The notes below the pieces were generated by a model that had not been told where the DNA came from, ran no database searches, and saw only the letters and a list, made by a program, of their open reading frames with translations. Positions 44,473 through 56,258 of a DNA stretch of 64,000 nucleotides are shown piece by piece. A program made the position numbers and the translations under genes. The first letter of the stretch is position 1. Every line of letters begins with the position of its first letter. Source of the DNA: Sipunculus nudus (Eukaryota > Annelida > Sipuncula > Golfingiida > Sipunculidae); NCBI GenBank assembly GCA_026874595.1, contig CM049313.1, forward strand, positions 77,014,659 to 77,078,658, read 5' to 3'.

Positions 44473-46840
44473 TGAAATAGAATGTAGGAGAATATATTTT
44501 TTGAATGCCTGAGAGTTCCATCTACCTAACACCCTTATTTGAGCGTCACTCAATCCAGCTGCGGAAACTTCTGTTGCTGCCCCAATACAGAAACTGTGAC
44601 CTTTGAACTGTTTTGGATCTAACCTTACAAAAGATAGGTCTTAGGCCAATTGCGTTTTCACTTGTTTCCAAGACAGAATTAGGCAAGACACTAACACCTG
44701 GACTGGACAATACGGTCCCTGCTGTGCCTGAATGTTAACCTGTTGACACTGTCCTGCCCTGACTGTTTTGCTGTGATACATCCCAATGATGTAATTAACC
44801 TACAGGGATCACGTTTTGGTAGACTAAAGTCACATGCTGGAATTGCACTATTTGATGTCTAACTGCTGTGCTATAAGCTACAAGTTCACCTAGGATGCAA
44901 AAGCCATACAAATATGTGAGGTAGAGTGATTTGTACAGGAGTCTTGAATATGGTTCATTAACTGTGAAATGCAGTGCATAATTTAATTTGTTGAGAACTG
45001 GTTTGGTGATAGGGCATCTTGTATCTAGACAAGGGGTTTTCTTTGTGCTGCAGCAATTTGTTTTCTGATCGCTGGTGGAGAGCCTGGATCTGAAAGATTT
45101 TAAAGTTTGTGGACAAACTGGTCTCCTCTCTAAATCAATGTTAATACCTGGGGAGGCAAGCCACCCGAGCTGGTTGCTGGTTGGCTTTGGGAACCAGCCG
45201 CCTGAACCTGTCAACCTGTAAACGAGATAAAGCATTAGCTGCTGTATTATTTTTTCCTGATTTATATTTAGCATGAAACAGAATGTTATTCATAAGTGTG
45301 CTAAGGACAAACTTTCTGACTAAGTTCAGTGTTCTTTTCTCTACAGGTTTGCTTGTTTAGTATATGCACAAATGCCAAAATGTCTGTGAACATGAGTATT
45401 TTCCTGTCTCTAAGTTGACCTCCTGACAAATCGAAGGCCATCACAATGAGGACTAACTCCAATGTGACAATATCTGCATCCCTCCACTCTTCAGTGAACC
45501 TACCATAAAACCAGTGCTGGCCTAGCAAAGCCCCATAACGTTGACCTTTTGCAGAATCAGGAAGCAGTTATAACAATTCAGAAGTGTCCCACTCATGTTT
45601 AAGGAAGAAAGTTTCACCATTGTTAAAACAAAAGAATTCTAGCCACAGCCTGAGGTAGGCTCTTTCCTCCTTACCTAACCTTGTATGATGATGGGGCTTT
45701 TTAAGACCTAACGTCTTGCTAATTAGGCATCTGCAGGTTAACCACTTGCCATGTTGGGGTTGTTGCGTGGGTTGCCTGTGTCCTGAGTTGGAAGCAGTGT
45801 TGATCTGTCCATCAGTCTGGGACTTACATTGGATCCTAGGGTGGTTGCCACAGCACTTTTGACATGCATGGAGGTATGTGCAGCCTATTGAATTTATTGC
45901 ATGTGCCTTTTTTCTTACTGAGGCCACGAAAGGGCTGATTGTCCGTTTTGAGTACCCGGGTTAGGGCATTCACATATAGCTCTGTATGTTGCCTCTCCCA
46001 TGGGCAGGCATACATTTTGCGAACCCTCCTGAAGTTTCAGTCATAGGATTGCCAATTAGCTCCCAAATCATAAAGACCCCAAACAGTGCTGGGTACTTGC
46101 AAAGATGAGGTGCCTGAAGGGGGAACTTTTGTGTGTAGATAGACATACAGATATTGAATGCTTGAGACCAGGCACTAAAAGTAAGTTGTCTCTTGTTGTG
46201 TTCTGGCAGCCAGCATAGTCCTGCTTGATCCTCCATCTGCAGGCTATAGGACCTAGTGCCGTGGCCAAGCAATTCAGCAAAGTCTATGAACTTGTCAGCC
46301 CAAACCTTCTCTTTTACTTTATCTGACAGTTGCAACCTAAGAGCAATTGATATATTATGGCTGAGATCAGGACTTAGGGCATTGTGGTTGTGGTTAACAG
46401 CAGGGTTCATGTCAGAATTAGGTAAGGACCAGGAGATGCCTCCACTGATTGCGATAGAGGACTGAACTTGCTCACCTGTGATGACTGAACATGTGTTTTG
46501 CACACATGCAGGTGTGAGTGGAGGCGGCGTCGGTTGACCAGGCCTTCCTGCCGTCTGCAACATTGTTGCAGACTGGCTGGCAGTCACCGGAAGCTAACCC
46601 TGGCTGGGGGTTTCCATGGCCTGAATGAAGTTGGTTCCGAACATCACTGGGTTGACGGTGTAGTTTGCTGAGCTGCTGTACTCTGTGCAATACCATGCCT
46701 TTCAAGCAGCGCATCCAGCCTTCTGTCCATGAGTGGCATCAGTCCGTCAAGCCACATTTCAGCCTCTTGTTGATTAAAGTTAGATCTAGACTGCTGGTTC
46801 GGGGATATAGTGTCCTGAGCAGAGTGTACTGACATAGATG
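44473..46840 (-). pseudogene. DIRS-like (tyrosine-recombinase) retrotransposon, RT-deleted
   Basis: In minus order: a gag-like protein (46587-45970 with KVKEKVWADKFIDFAELLG, LTFSAWSQAFNICMSIYTQK), a CCGNHPRIQC knuckle near 45850, then directly an RNase H region (LGLKKPHHHTRLGKEERAY, GQHWFYGRFTEEWRDADIVT, NALSRLQ-like). Last comes a tyrosine recombinase ending near 44473 (SLYLTYLYGFCILGELV; GHSFCIGAAT; GRWNSQAFKKYI). DIRS elements integrate by recombinase rather than DDE integrase. The entire reverse transcriptase is missing between knuckle and RNase H, which are joined in one open frame at 45927-45568. The catalytic HxxR has become HSFC (Arg to Cys, a CpG-type change). The final Tyr remains. 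Several frame breaks make it dead. Confidence 0.8.
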
Positions 46841-48269
46841 GGTTAGGGTACTAGCTGCCACGTCCCACCGCATGCATCTCTGCGTGGTTGGTATTGGCGC
46901 AGCACACTGGCCCCTCAAGGCCTCCTCAACCAAACTACTAGGTGCTATGCGTGCCCTGGACGGCATCCTGGAAGAAATAATTTTAACACAAGAGGATTTG
47001 TATAACATGGGTTTACATTGTGACAGTATAAGCATCAGCTGAGGCCATGCCAAGCATGTCACATCGCTGTGTGGTGCAGTTCAGTTCTGCCTATGCCTCT
47101 GTGATGCTCGATATAGCGTAAATATCATTCAGAATTTAAATAAGGAGACCATGCAGGGCATGTAGTGCTATTGGCACGGAGTCTATAACATAGAGTATGT
47201 CTCCAAAAAGTGTAAAAGTGGAATCAATTGCTATAATGTAGCACAAACCAGCTGCTTAATGAGTCGGTGTGAAATGGGACCCGTGCATAGCACGTCATGT
47301 AAAAGGAAATACATGGGGCAGGGGATTGCACCTGGTAGGCAACTTAAGCTCCAATGAATTAACATTGGGTTGTTACCCAAACCAAGGCAACTCTCCTTTG
47401 CAAGTGTTCATCAGGGGCCATGCAAAGCATGTCACATCACTGTGGGGAAGGGGATTATAACCACAACGCCTCTGGCATATGCATAATCTGAATATACCGA
47501 GACCATGCCGTGAATGTCATGCCAAAGGCATGGAATCTATAAAAAAAATTATAGAATACGTCTCGGGAGGGAATAGCACTGCATAGACCAAGCAAAGTAT
47601 AGATGACATGCAATAAATTCAGAAATGCAACCTGCTTGGGTTTGTTGGACCCGTAGGTGAAAATATGAAATAACTGAATAACTAGAGCAATACGTTTCCA
47701 CAAGATGCTTATTGTAAGAAAACTCACCAAACAACATACCCAAATGGTTTATTACCAAAATGATTAATTTTAAAAATATTATAGTCACCTCAACTTGCCA
47801 CGTATACTTATATATATTTATTTTATTCTTTAGATATTCATTTTCTTTTATGTTATTTATTTATTTATTTTTATATATTTTCTTTTATGTTATTTATTTA
47901 TTTATTTTTATTAATTAAAAAAAAATGAATACTACTGCATACCAGAACTGTTCGCAAAAGAAGAAACCATTGCCTGGCCAGGAATTAAGACACTAGTCCT
48001 TATGAGTAATGATGATAATTATGTTTCATTGGTGCTATCTGCCATTCATTACATGGAAAAATTGGGCTGTTAAGCACCTACATCATGCACGGTGTCCATT
48101 ACAAATACAAGCACCAACAACATTAATCTGGATTTCTAAACCATTGATACAGCATCTCTTGATAGATTTGTACCATAACTTTAAACCCCAGTTGTTAAAG
48201 TTGTTAAACACACCGGACTCCATCATGAACAACATAACTCTCTTTATTACCGGCAGGGGTCGCCACATA
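46841..48269. other. Possible 5' region of the DIRS-like element and spacer
   Basis: Words such as AAGCATGTCACATC and GACCATGC recur at 47047-47560, as might short repeats of an element leader. I cannot define ends. TTTATTTATTTATTTTTAT-type repeats lie at 47840-47920. Confidence 0.35.
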
Positions 48270-48815
48270 CAGAGGTATCTTGTGATACATGTTTCACATT
48301 ATACAACAAAAGTGACCTCCATCATCAAGGAACAGATGGAGGCCCCATTTGAATGTGTGCAACCATAGTTTTGCATAGTCAGTATCTCCAATTGTGGCGT
48401 CAGGGAACTGGTTACATATAGTAACTTTACAACAATAATCCCTGGGATACTTTCTGCCCCAATAAGGGTAAAACCTTAGCTTAAGTGCCAACACATTGAC
48501 TTGAGGAACCCCCACACGTTTATGCAAATGATCTACAAGTAGCAGCAGCTGATTGCTGACCACTTCTAGCCATGATCTGACAAGTCACTACCACATACGT
48601 GAAGAATTACCTGGTGCAGTTTTAAGACATGTTACAATCCAAAGGTCAGCTGTCTTTACTGTATTAACCGTGCTTCCGCCTACACCGTGTGAATGAACAG
48701 CACATTTAGAAAATCTGAGGTCTGATTTCATCGCCAAAACCCCTTTCTTTACGCCCTGCTTTAATCTCCTAACTTGCAAATCCCCGATAACCAGTACAAC
48801 TTTGTGAGACACCAT
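48270..48815 (-). pseudogene. SGNH/GDSL-like hydrolase domain fragment
   Basis: The minus strand reads MVSHKVVLVIGDLQVRRLKQ, HSHGVGGSTVNTVKTADLWI and, after stops near 48590, LKLRFYPYWGRKYPRD and FLDDGGHF. These correspond to block I (GDS, here GDL), the GxGG region and the C-terminal DxxH block of SGNH hydrolases, a domain often carried by invertebrate retroelements. The nucleophile Ser is Leu in this copy, although most minisatellite copies upstream keep GDSQ. Internal stops show it is broken. The owner element is uncertain. Confidence 0.6.
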
Positions 48816-50130
48816 ACCAAAGGATAGACAGGACGATCTTTCATAACCCCTTTCTTTACGCCCTGCTTTAATCTCCTAACTTGCGAATCCCCGATAACCA
48901 GTACAACTTTGTGAGACACCATACCAAAGGATAGACAGGACGATCTTTCATAACCCCTTTCTTTACGCCCTGCTTTAATCTCCTAACTTGCGAATCCCTG
49001 ATAACCAGTACAACTTTGTGAGACACCATACCAAAGGATAGACAGGACGATCTTTCATAACCCCTTTCTTTACGCCCTGCTTTAATTTCCTAACTTGCGA
49101 ATCCCTGATAACCAGTACAACTTTGTGAGACACCATACCAAAGGATAGACAGGACGATCTTTCATAACCCCATTCTTAACGCCCTGCTTTAATCTCCTAA
49201 CTTGCAAATCCCCGATAACCAGTACAACTTTATATGACACCATACCAAAGGATAGACAGGACGATCTTTCATAACCCCATTCTTAACGCCCTGCTTTAAT
49301 CTCCTAACTTGCGAATTCCTGATAACCAGTACAACTTTGTGAGACACCATACCAAAGGATAGACAGGACGATCTTTCATAACCCCTTTCTTTACGCCCTG
49401 CTTTAATCTCCTAACTTGCGAATCCCTGATAACCAGTACAACTTTATATGACACCATACCAAAGGCTAGACAGGATGATCTTTCATTACCCCTTTCTTTA
49501 CGCCCTGCTTTAATCTCCTAACTTGCGAATCCCTGATAACCAGTACAACTTTATATGACACCATACCAAAGGATAGACAGGACGATCTTTCATAACCCCT
49601 TTCTTTACACCCTGCTTTAATCTCCTAACTTGCAAATCCCCGATAACCAGTACAACTTTGTGAGACACCATACCAAAGGATAGACAGGACGATCTTTCAT
49701 AACCCCTTTCTTTACGCCCTGCTCTAATCTCCTAACTTGCGAATCCCTGATAACCAGTACAACTTTATATGACACCATACCAAAGGATAGACAGGACGAT
49801 CTTTCATAACCCCTTTCTTTACGCCCTGCTTTAATCTCCTAACTTGCAAATCCCCGATAGCCAGTACAACTTTGTGAGACACCATACCAAAGGATAGACA
49901 GGACGATCTTTCATAACCCCTTTCTTTACGCCCTGCTTTAATCTCCTAACTTGCGAATCCCCGATAGCCAGTACAACTTTGTGAGACACCATACCAAAGG
50001 ATAGACAGGACGATCTTTCATAACCCATTTCTTTACGCCCTGCTTTAATCTCCTAATTTGCGAATCCCCGATAGCCAGTACAACTTTGTATGACACCATA
50101 CCAAATGATAGACAGGACAATCTTCCAATT
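48740..50130. repeat. 107-bp minisatellite made from the SGNH block-I coding sequence
   Basis: The word ACGCCCTGCTTTAATCTCCT recurs at 107-bp steps (48751, 48858, 48965 and on to about 50034), giving about 13 copies at very high similarity. Variants (TTGTGAGACACC or TTATATGACACC; CCCCGATA or CCCTGATA) are shared between non-neighbouring units, suggesting unequal exchange. Each unit encodes KVVLAIGDSQVRRLKQGVKK on minus, but 107 is not a multiple of three, so frames rotate and no repeat protein results. Confidence 0.96.
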
Positions 50131-50639
50131 TTTTTTCTGAAGTAAATATGACTGCCAAACAATGGCTTTAAGGCAATTTCTAATTCCCCTTTATCCAGCA
50201 GTAGCAAACTGTAAGGGATCACCCATATCACGAATGGTCACTGTTATATTTGTCAGTGATAACACGTTACTGAACAATAAGACTGGTGATTACAGCCTCA
50301 CTGTATCGGTTTAAATATATGAGAGGGGGGAAGCTATAAACAACTTTGCAAAGCCAAAAGCCAAAACCTGGGATTATAGTAAGATTATGAACCACCTCAA
50401 TAAGGAACTGACAAACTTGAAGTCCGTCTAGGCGATCACTCAAATGGTTCCTTGGTCCGGTCAAAGTGAAGAATCTGTGATAAATCATAAAGGCATTAAT
50501 CTGTTGGCGATATAAGTCAATTGTTGAGAGCTTCGTATGACCAGAGAATGACTGAATGCAACTTGTGTACCGGAAGTCGACGGCTCAGACTTACAACTAT
50601 CTCCTTGATGGGACTTTACGGTTTCACTGGTCACTGGTC

Positions 50640-51017
50640 ATCCCACCTCTGTGACCGAAACCTGTTTTCCCTGTCTGGTTGGTCTCTGTAGACAACCTAC
50701 TGCTAGGTGGCCCTAGGCTCCACAAATAAAAGTGGTTACACCTAGGCAGGTTCTTATCGACACACTTATCAAATTGGTTTGGTCTCCTATTTCTTTGTTC
50801 TTGATGGCTATCAACATGCTCACTTTGACTTTTATATGAATGTTCTGATGAAGCTTGTGGCATGGCGAGCTGTTGCCTGGTTTGAGTTGATGCATCCATC
50901 ACTTTAGTCGATGCTCTACCTTGGCAGTCAACTGCTGAATGGCATTGTCTTGGTCTCAGGCTCTGTCTGGCTGCTATGGGCCTGAACTACTTTCCTGCTT
51001 GTGCCCTGACCAAACCA
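50640..51017 (-). pseudogene. Gypsy-2 gag, 3' part with zinc knuckle
   Basis: It resumes right after the LINE target duplication with WFGQGTSRKVVQA, then a Gln/Ser-rich linker (MDASTQTRQQLAMPQ) and a knuckle-like FICGA-stop-GHLAVGC near 50720. A TAG replaces one knuckle residue. It is the downstream half of the gag at 54277-55358. Confidence 0.65.
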
Positions 51018-51025
51018 ACATTTTC

Positions 51026-54000
51026 TTTTTTTTTTTTTTTTTTAAATATTTATTGACAAAAGAACAATACATAAAAAGTATACAGCAAAAATACACACAA
51101 GGCAAACAACATAAGTTAGTCCGACTGTAGAATATATGTATGTATCTATACATACTTTTCTCTATACCCAGCTATAAATGAACAAAACATAAAGGGAAAA
51201 AAAAGAATACATACATACTGACAAATCTCCAACTGTAATAATATCAGAAAATTTCAACAACTGTATGAATACTGTAATGAAATGTTACCAATGTCAGTAT
51301 CACTTCCATAAAATTATTCTTTAATAAGGCAGTGGAGAGATTTCCACTTATTTTCATGCTGTTGCAATTTTTCTCTTTTGAGAGCGATATATTTTTCAAT
51401 ATTATGTATTTCTTTAATAAACATTTTACACTTCCTGGTTTTTGGTTGTTCTCTTCTACATCTACTAATATATAAGTACCTTTTGATAAGTAAAGTCATG
51501 AAATTCAACCATCTTGTATTGTAACACCCTAAGATAACATTATCAGCTGACCATATAAATGTTGTTTCAACTGCTCCATATGATTTTAATATAGAAAGAA
51601 TATCACTCCAAATAAATCTGGAAAAGCAACACTCCCAAAATAAGTGTAAAATGGTTTCATCCTCATTTTTGCAAAAACTACATTCTGCAGAGTTAATTAT
51701 ATTTATCCTATAAAGAAAAGGGTTTAAAGTAATTCTGCGGTGTAGTATATAAAACTGGAACATCCTTAATTTTACAGGTATAGTACAGTTAAATATATTA
51801 CTGAAACCTTTATATACTTTCTCTTCAGATTTTGTTTGTAGGTCAGATTCCCAATTCTGGATTGCAGAAGTTGGCTTTTCCAGGTTTTTCTGAATCACCT
51901 TGGTGTATACACTTTTAGTCAGATATTTAGTCCTTATTATTCTATCAAAGTTAAAATTATAAGGCATGGTAATAATTTCAGGTTTTTCGGTTTCAAGTAA
52001 GCTTTTCCATAGTTTTGGGATGGCATTAATTATTCCATTATATGTTATAATATCTATTTTAACATTAAATTTATGACATAGCTCATTATGATTTAACCAA
52101 ACATTCTTTGCACCATCTGTTTTAATTATGTCAGAGATATATTTTATCCCTGCCATATATAATGATCTTAGAAATATAACTTTCTTTCCTATTTTAATGT
52201 GAGAATTGAACCATATGATTTGATTTTTAATGTCTGTGCATGTTAATGGCGAGTGGTAATTATATATACACCAAGACTGAAATACATCTTTCCAAAATAT
52301 GGATGGTTTTACAAATATCTCTAGAATGTCATTTCTATGTAAATTGCACCTGAATGACTCATCAGACATCTTGAGACCCTGTATGAACATTTGTCTCCAT
52401 ATATCATTTTCTGATTTACACAGTATTCTTTTTATCCAAGCTATTTTTAATGTTATGTCCTGTGTTGGTAGATGTATCATGCTAAGCCCCCCACAATCTA
52501 TAGGTGCATAAAGAATATTCCTTTTAACTGATTCTCTACCTTTATGCCATATGAATTTAAATAGCAATTTCTCTATTTCTTTCAAAATTTGTTTTGTTGG
52601 GGAAGGGAGAACTGATAATAAATAAATTACCTGGGAAATAAGGAAACTCTTTATAATGGTAATTTTTCCCAGGGGTGTGAGATTTCTGCGAGACCATACA
52701 GATATCACACTCTTTATTTTTTGTATTTTTGGTGTATAATTTAACTGTACAACATTTTTCATGGAAGGTGTTATAGTAATTCCTAGTAAGTTTAATTGTT
52801 TGTCAGCCCAGGTCAAACCTAAATTTGTAACGTTATCTTTTTCTTCATATTTCCCTTCTGTTAAGGGCATTATAGCTGTTTTGTCTCGGTTGATCCTTAA
52901 ACCTGTGATATTATTAAATTCAGAAAATACATTAAGAATTTCTTGTATGCTAGCGATATCTTTTGTAAACACCACTGTGTCATCTGCATACTGTATTATT
53001 TTAAAAACACCATGTTTGAATGAGATTCCATTTATTTTTTCATTTGATCTTATAGCCTCTGCCAGTAATTCAATAGCAAGTATAAATAGATAGGGGGATA
53101 GGGGACAGCCTTGTCTGACTCCTCTATTTACCTCAAAAAATTCAGAGATATAACCATTATTTATAACACAGCTGGAGATGTTAGTATTCAATGTTTTAAT
53201 CATAGAGATAGTATGCAAATCAAAGTTCATTAATTCTAAAATTTTATAAATATAATCCCATTCTAAAAAATCGAAGGCTTTTTCAAAGTCGACAGCCATG
53301 AGGAAAGCTTTTTCTTCATTTTGTAATAAATATTCAGACAAAGTCATAACTTTTGCAACATTTTCCCCTATATATCTTCCCTGCATAAACCCTGTCTGGT
53401 CCCAGTGAATTAAAGTTGGGAGAAACTGTTTTATTCTGTTCGCAATGCATTTTGAAATAATTTTATAATCACAGTTCAAGAGTGTAAGTGGTCTCCAGTT
53501 TTTGAGATAAAGTTCATCTTTTCCCTTTTTAGGGAGAAGGCTAATTATACCCTGCCTCTGAGTTATTGATAAAAGCCCTGTACTAAAACTATATCTGATG
53601 CTGTCCATATAATATCTCTTAATGTCATTCCAAAAAAATTTGTAAAACTCAATGGGGAAACCATCTGTCCCTGGCGATTTTCCATTTGCACATGTTTTTA
53701 AACTATTTAATATTTCCTGTTCTGTGATTTCTGTAGACATTGTTTTTTTTAATTTATTCATTTTTATATTATATTTTTCAAGAAAATGTTCAACTTTACT
53801 AACATCATGTTGTTGATTTGAAGTATAAAGTTCCTGGAAAAATACTTTTTCTTTCTCTAATATTACCTGTGGATTGTTTATTCTATTTCCATTTATAATA
53901 AGTTTACTGACAACCTTTCTGTTGTAATTCCTTTTCTCCATATTTAAAAAATATTTTGTTGATTTCTCACCCTCCTCATACCACCTGGTTTTGCTTCTGA

Positions 54001-54265
54001 TGGCAGCCCCCCTGGCTTTTTCTTCTATATACTTATATAGTTGTTGTTCCTTCTCTTTTAATTTATGTTTATCACATTGCTCAGCGTCTGTAAATATTTT
54101 GTTTTTCAAGAACATTATATCTTTTTCTAACTTACTAATTTCTTCTCTGGTTTTCTTTTGTTTTCTATGGCTGTGACATATACATGTTCTCCGGATAGTC
54201 AGTTTTATGGTATCCCATAAAAAGGTAGGATTAGCTTCTTTATTTTCATTTACAGTGGTCAATAT
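51026..54265 (-). mobile_element. 5'-truncated L1-like LINE inserted in Gypsy-2 gag
   Basis: The minus strand ends in an 18-A tail (T run 51026-51043). The 11-bp word ACATTTTCTTT lies on both sides (51018-51028, sharing its last bases with the T run, and 54266-54276), a typical target-site duplication from target-primed integration. The 5' end lacks ORF1 and the endonuclease, as expected from incomplete reverse transcription. The intact frame and clean ends suggest a recent event. Confidence 0.92.
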
Positions 54266-54496
54266 ACATTTTCTTTCACATTCATCACTCGTGGTTTTGT
54301 TGACTTGCCGTAAAAGTGCCTGGTCACTGATTGCTTGGTCTGATATGTGTTGGTCCCTTCTCACATCAGTGTGCTTGTCTCCAAGTCCATGGTAAGGGGT
54401 ATGCAGGACCACATCTTGGACTGTGCGAATGTCATACTGGATCTCAGTATGTTCATACCTGGACGAAAACAGTACCTTTTGTTTCAGGCCCATCAT
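51314..54496 (-). CDS. Chimeric frame: gag tail fused to L1-like reverse transcriptase
   Basis: The 1060-codon frame starts in gag: residues 1-77 (MMGLKQKVLFSSR through VNKTTSDECERKC) end exactly at the target duplication. From residue 78 it is LINE ORF2. Seen in order: WYEEGEKSTKYFLNMEKRN, a NGKSPGTDGFPIEFYKFFW finger motif, MAVDFEKAFDFLEWDYI, RGVRQGCPLSPYLF, YADD at residues 503-506 (52979-52990), a thumb region with RNLTPLGKITIIKSFLISQ, and a C-terminal region with CSFCKNEDETILHLFWEC. The reverse-transcriptase core therefore looks complete, the endonuclease is absent, and the frame is open to the stop at 51314. The fusion is a by-product of in-frame insertion. The upstream gag is broken, so there is no reason to think the chimera is expressed as shown. 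L1/Tx1-type is my best assignment. Confidence 0.9.
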   Translation of the reverse strand: MMGLKQKVLFSSRYEHTEIQYDIRTVQDVVLHTPYHGLGDKHTDVRRDQHISDQAISDQALLRQVNKTTSDECERKCILTTVNENKEANPTFLWDTIKLTIRRTCICHSHRKQKKTREEISKLEKDIMFLKNKIFTDAEQCDKHKLKEKEQQLYKYIEEKARGAAIRSKTRWYEEGEKSTKYFLNMEKRNYNRKVVSKLIINGNRINNPQVILEKEKVFFQELYTSNQQHDVSKVEHFLEKYNIKMNKLKKTMSTEITEQEILNSLKTCANGKSPGTDGFPIEFYKFFWNDIKRYYMDSIRYSFSTGLLSITQRQGIISLLPKKGKDELYLKNWRPLTLLNCDYKIISKCIANRIKQFLPTLIHWDQTGFMQGRYIGENVAKVMTLSEYLLQNEEKAFLMAVDFEKAFDFLEWDYIYKILELMNFDLHTISMIKTLNTNISSCVINNGYISEFFEVNRGVRQGCPLSPYLFILAIELLAEAIRSNEKINGISFKHGVFKIIQYADDTVVFTKDIASIQEILNVFSEFNNITGLRINRDKTAIMPLTEGKYEEKDNVTNLGLTWADKQLNLLGITITPSMKNVVQLNYTPKIQKIKSVISVWSRRNLTPLGKITIIKSFLISQVIYLLSVLPSPTKQILKEIEKLLFKFIWHKGRESVKRNILYAPIDCGGLSMIHLPTQDITLKIAWIKRILCKSENDIWRQMFIQGLKMSDESFRCNLHRNDILEIFVKPSIFWKDVFQSWCIYNYHSPLTCTDIKNQIIWFNSHIKIGKKVIFLRSLYMAGIKYISDIIKTDGAKNVWLNHNELCHKFNVKIDIITYNGIINAIPKLWKSLLETEKPEIITMPYNFNFDRIIRTKYLTKSVYTKVIQKNLEKPTSAIQNWESDLQTKSEEKVYKGFSNIFNCTIPVKLRMFQFYILHRRITLNPFLYRINIINSAECSFCKNEDETILHLFWECCFSRFIWSDILSILKSYGAVETTFIWSADNVILGCYNTRWLNFMTLLIKRYLYISRCRREQPKTRKCKMFIKEIHNIEKYIALKREKLQQHENKWKSLHCLIKE

Positions 54497-55358
54497 CCTT
54501 TAGAGGAACTGCTGTGGATTTTCATTCTCGAACTGTTTTGCACATATTTACCAATTCTTGAAAGAGTTCAGTACTCCCTTTCTAACCTTGGTGGGATCTG
54601 AGAAAACTTTTCAGTTCCTCAACAGTAAGCCCTTCCTTACTGATTAGCATGTCCTTGAAGTGTCCAGGTTTAATTACACGAAGCACCGCTCTAATAACTT
54701 CAACTGGTGGGCATCTCTCAGCAAGTCCCTCATCAATCTGTTTGCATGGGTGACTATAACTGATATCAGACAAAATGTTAGGAGGAAATGTCCTTCAGGG
54801 CAAACATGGCTTCTTTTCCTTTAGCAGCCTGGTCATAAGTGTTCTGGTTGGATCTATAGTTAAGAATAGCACTGGTACTACTAGCACTACGAACTGGCTG
54901 ATCTGTCACTCACAGCGACCATTCTTTTCTTTTGGCTTGTCTCAGTCTGCATACTCTCAGCCTGTGGCCCATGACGCCAGCTTCATCATCGTCATGGGAT
55001 GATGGCATTCCCTGCAATTCACCAATGTTGAGGGCAGCAGTAGACTGATCTGTTGGTAGTAACATTTCAGTCACTTCACTTTGTCCAGCAGCCGCAGTAT
55101 CAATGACAGATGTCTGCTGACGTCTCTCGATGACACAATCGATATCGTCCATCAGAGCCAGTAACTGTGAGATGCCCTGAACCTCCAGATCACATAAGGT
55201 CTGGCTTCCAATGTAACAAAGTATGTGATCATAACGACACTCCTCATTGTCTGGGTCTGGTGTTGTTGTTTCCTGTTTGTGAAGGATAGCAAATGCTTGG
55301 CTATCTGATAGAGTTCTCTAGCATGAAGCGGTACCAGTTTCTTCTTGAGCGTCCCCAC
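54277..55358 (-). pseudogene. Gypsy-2 gag, 5' part
   Basis: From 55358 on the minus strand: MGTLKKKLVPLHARELYQIA, later MDDIDCVIERRQQTSV, ISYSHPCKQIDEGLAERCPP and KEGLTVEELKSFLRSHQG. The GLA-P-EVI-AV-I-PG and L..LRSH elements are the capsid signature of a Gypsy gag family common in animals. Stops and frame changes occur near 54910, 54582 and 54500. It is interrupted at 54266 by the LINE and resumes at 51017. Confidence 0.7.
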
Positions 55359-55552
55359 TAGCTTCTTCCTCTACCAATTAACATCTTGGATACAGTCGAC
55401 AACAACAGGAATGGTGAATGAAATCTCTGGCTTTGGAGTCTTAGTCTCCAGATTCAATGGACCGACGACCCAAGATGAATTCGATCCTGGACAAGCCCCC
55501 AGAATCTGTTGCGGGCACTATGGGTAGCACCCATGGCAATCAGAGTCATCCT

Positions 55553-56037
55553 GTAAACCAGGGAGAGAAAACAATGAAGACAGCTTGTCTTTCATCAGGG
55601 GTAACTTCACACAACATCTTTATTACTTAAGGTACATATGCATAAAAACAACTTTAGTATTCCCCCAACATATAACTTCCATAATACTGGATATAGTACG
55701 GCAAGAATGATGCTATGCAAGGGACTGAGAATACTAATCATCACCACAGCTTCTCACCCACTACTCTAAATTAAAGTCCATGGCTTCACCAGTTATCATA
55801 AGAATACACATTTACAAAACTTCACCTGCACAAGTACTGTTGTCTCCCAAGTCTCTGTCAAATGGTTAAACTTTACTATCCAGGAGTTTCATCATAGAAC
55901 ATACTTTCTGTAACATCTCTCTACATCTGGACATAAATGCTTTTACTTAATTTATATTTACCATACTCATAATTGTTTATTACATACACATATGGATAAA
56001 GTACCACCACCTAGTGTCGTCATCATGAACTAGTACA
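55553..56037 (-). repeat. Possible LTR of Gypsy-2
   Basis: The minus strand starts TGTACTAG, has GACACTAGGTGG close to the start (compare GACACTAGACGG in the other LTR), an AATAAAG signal near 55618 and an end at GGTTTACA, before the gag leader. The opposite LTR was not found. Confidence 0.4.
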
Positions 56038-56258
56038 GATTAACCAAAAATGAACTTAAGCTCTTGTACAGGGATAGAAATCAGTTAGAAAAAATCACAT
56101 GCCAGCCGGGCCTGCTTGTAATCATTCATACAGGCCCGTCAAGGAAATCACAGGCCTGCACTTTACGAAGATAATTGTACCATTTAAATACAAAAATCAA
56201 ACCATGTTTGGCTTTAGAAAATGATTTATTTACAATATATCATAAGTATTTAGCCGAC

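Noticed and set aside
48588-50231. Repeat array considered as a CRISPR
   Set aside because: Units are contiguous 107-bp copies without unique spacers, in a eukaryotic, intron-bearing context.
51314-54496. Single host gene of 1060 codons
   Set aside because: The target duplication and poly-A tail show that it is a LINE inserted in a gag frame.
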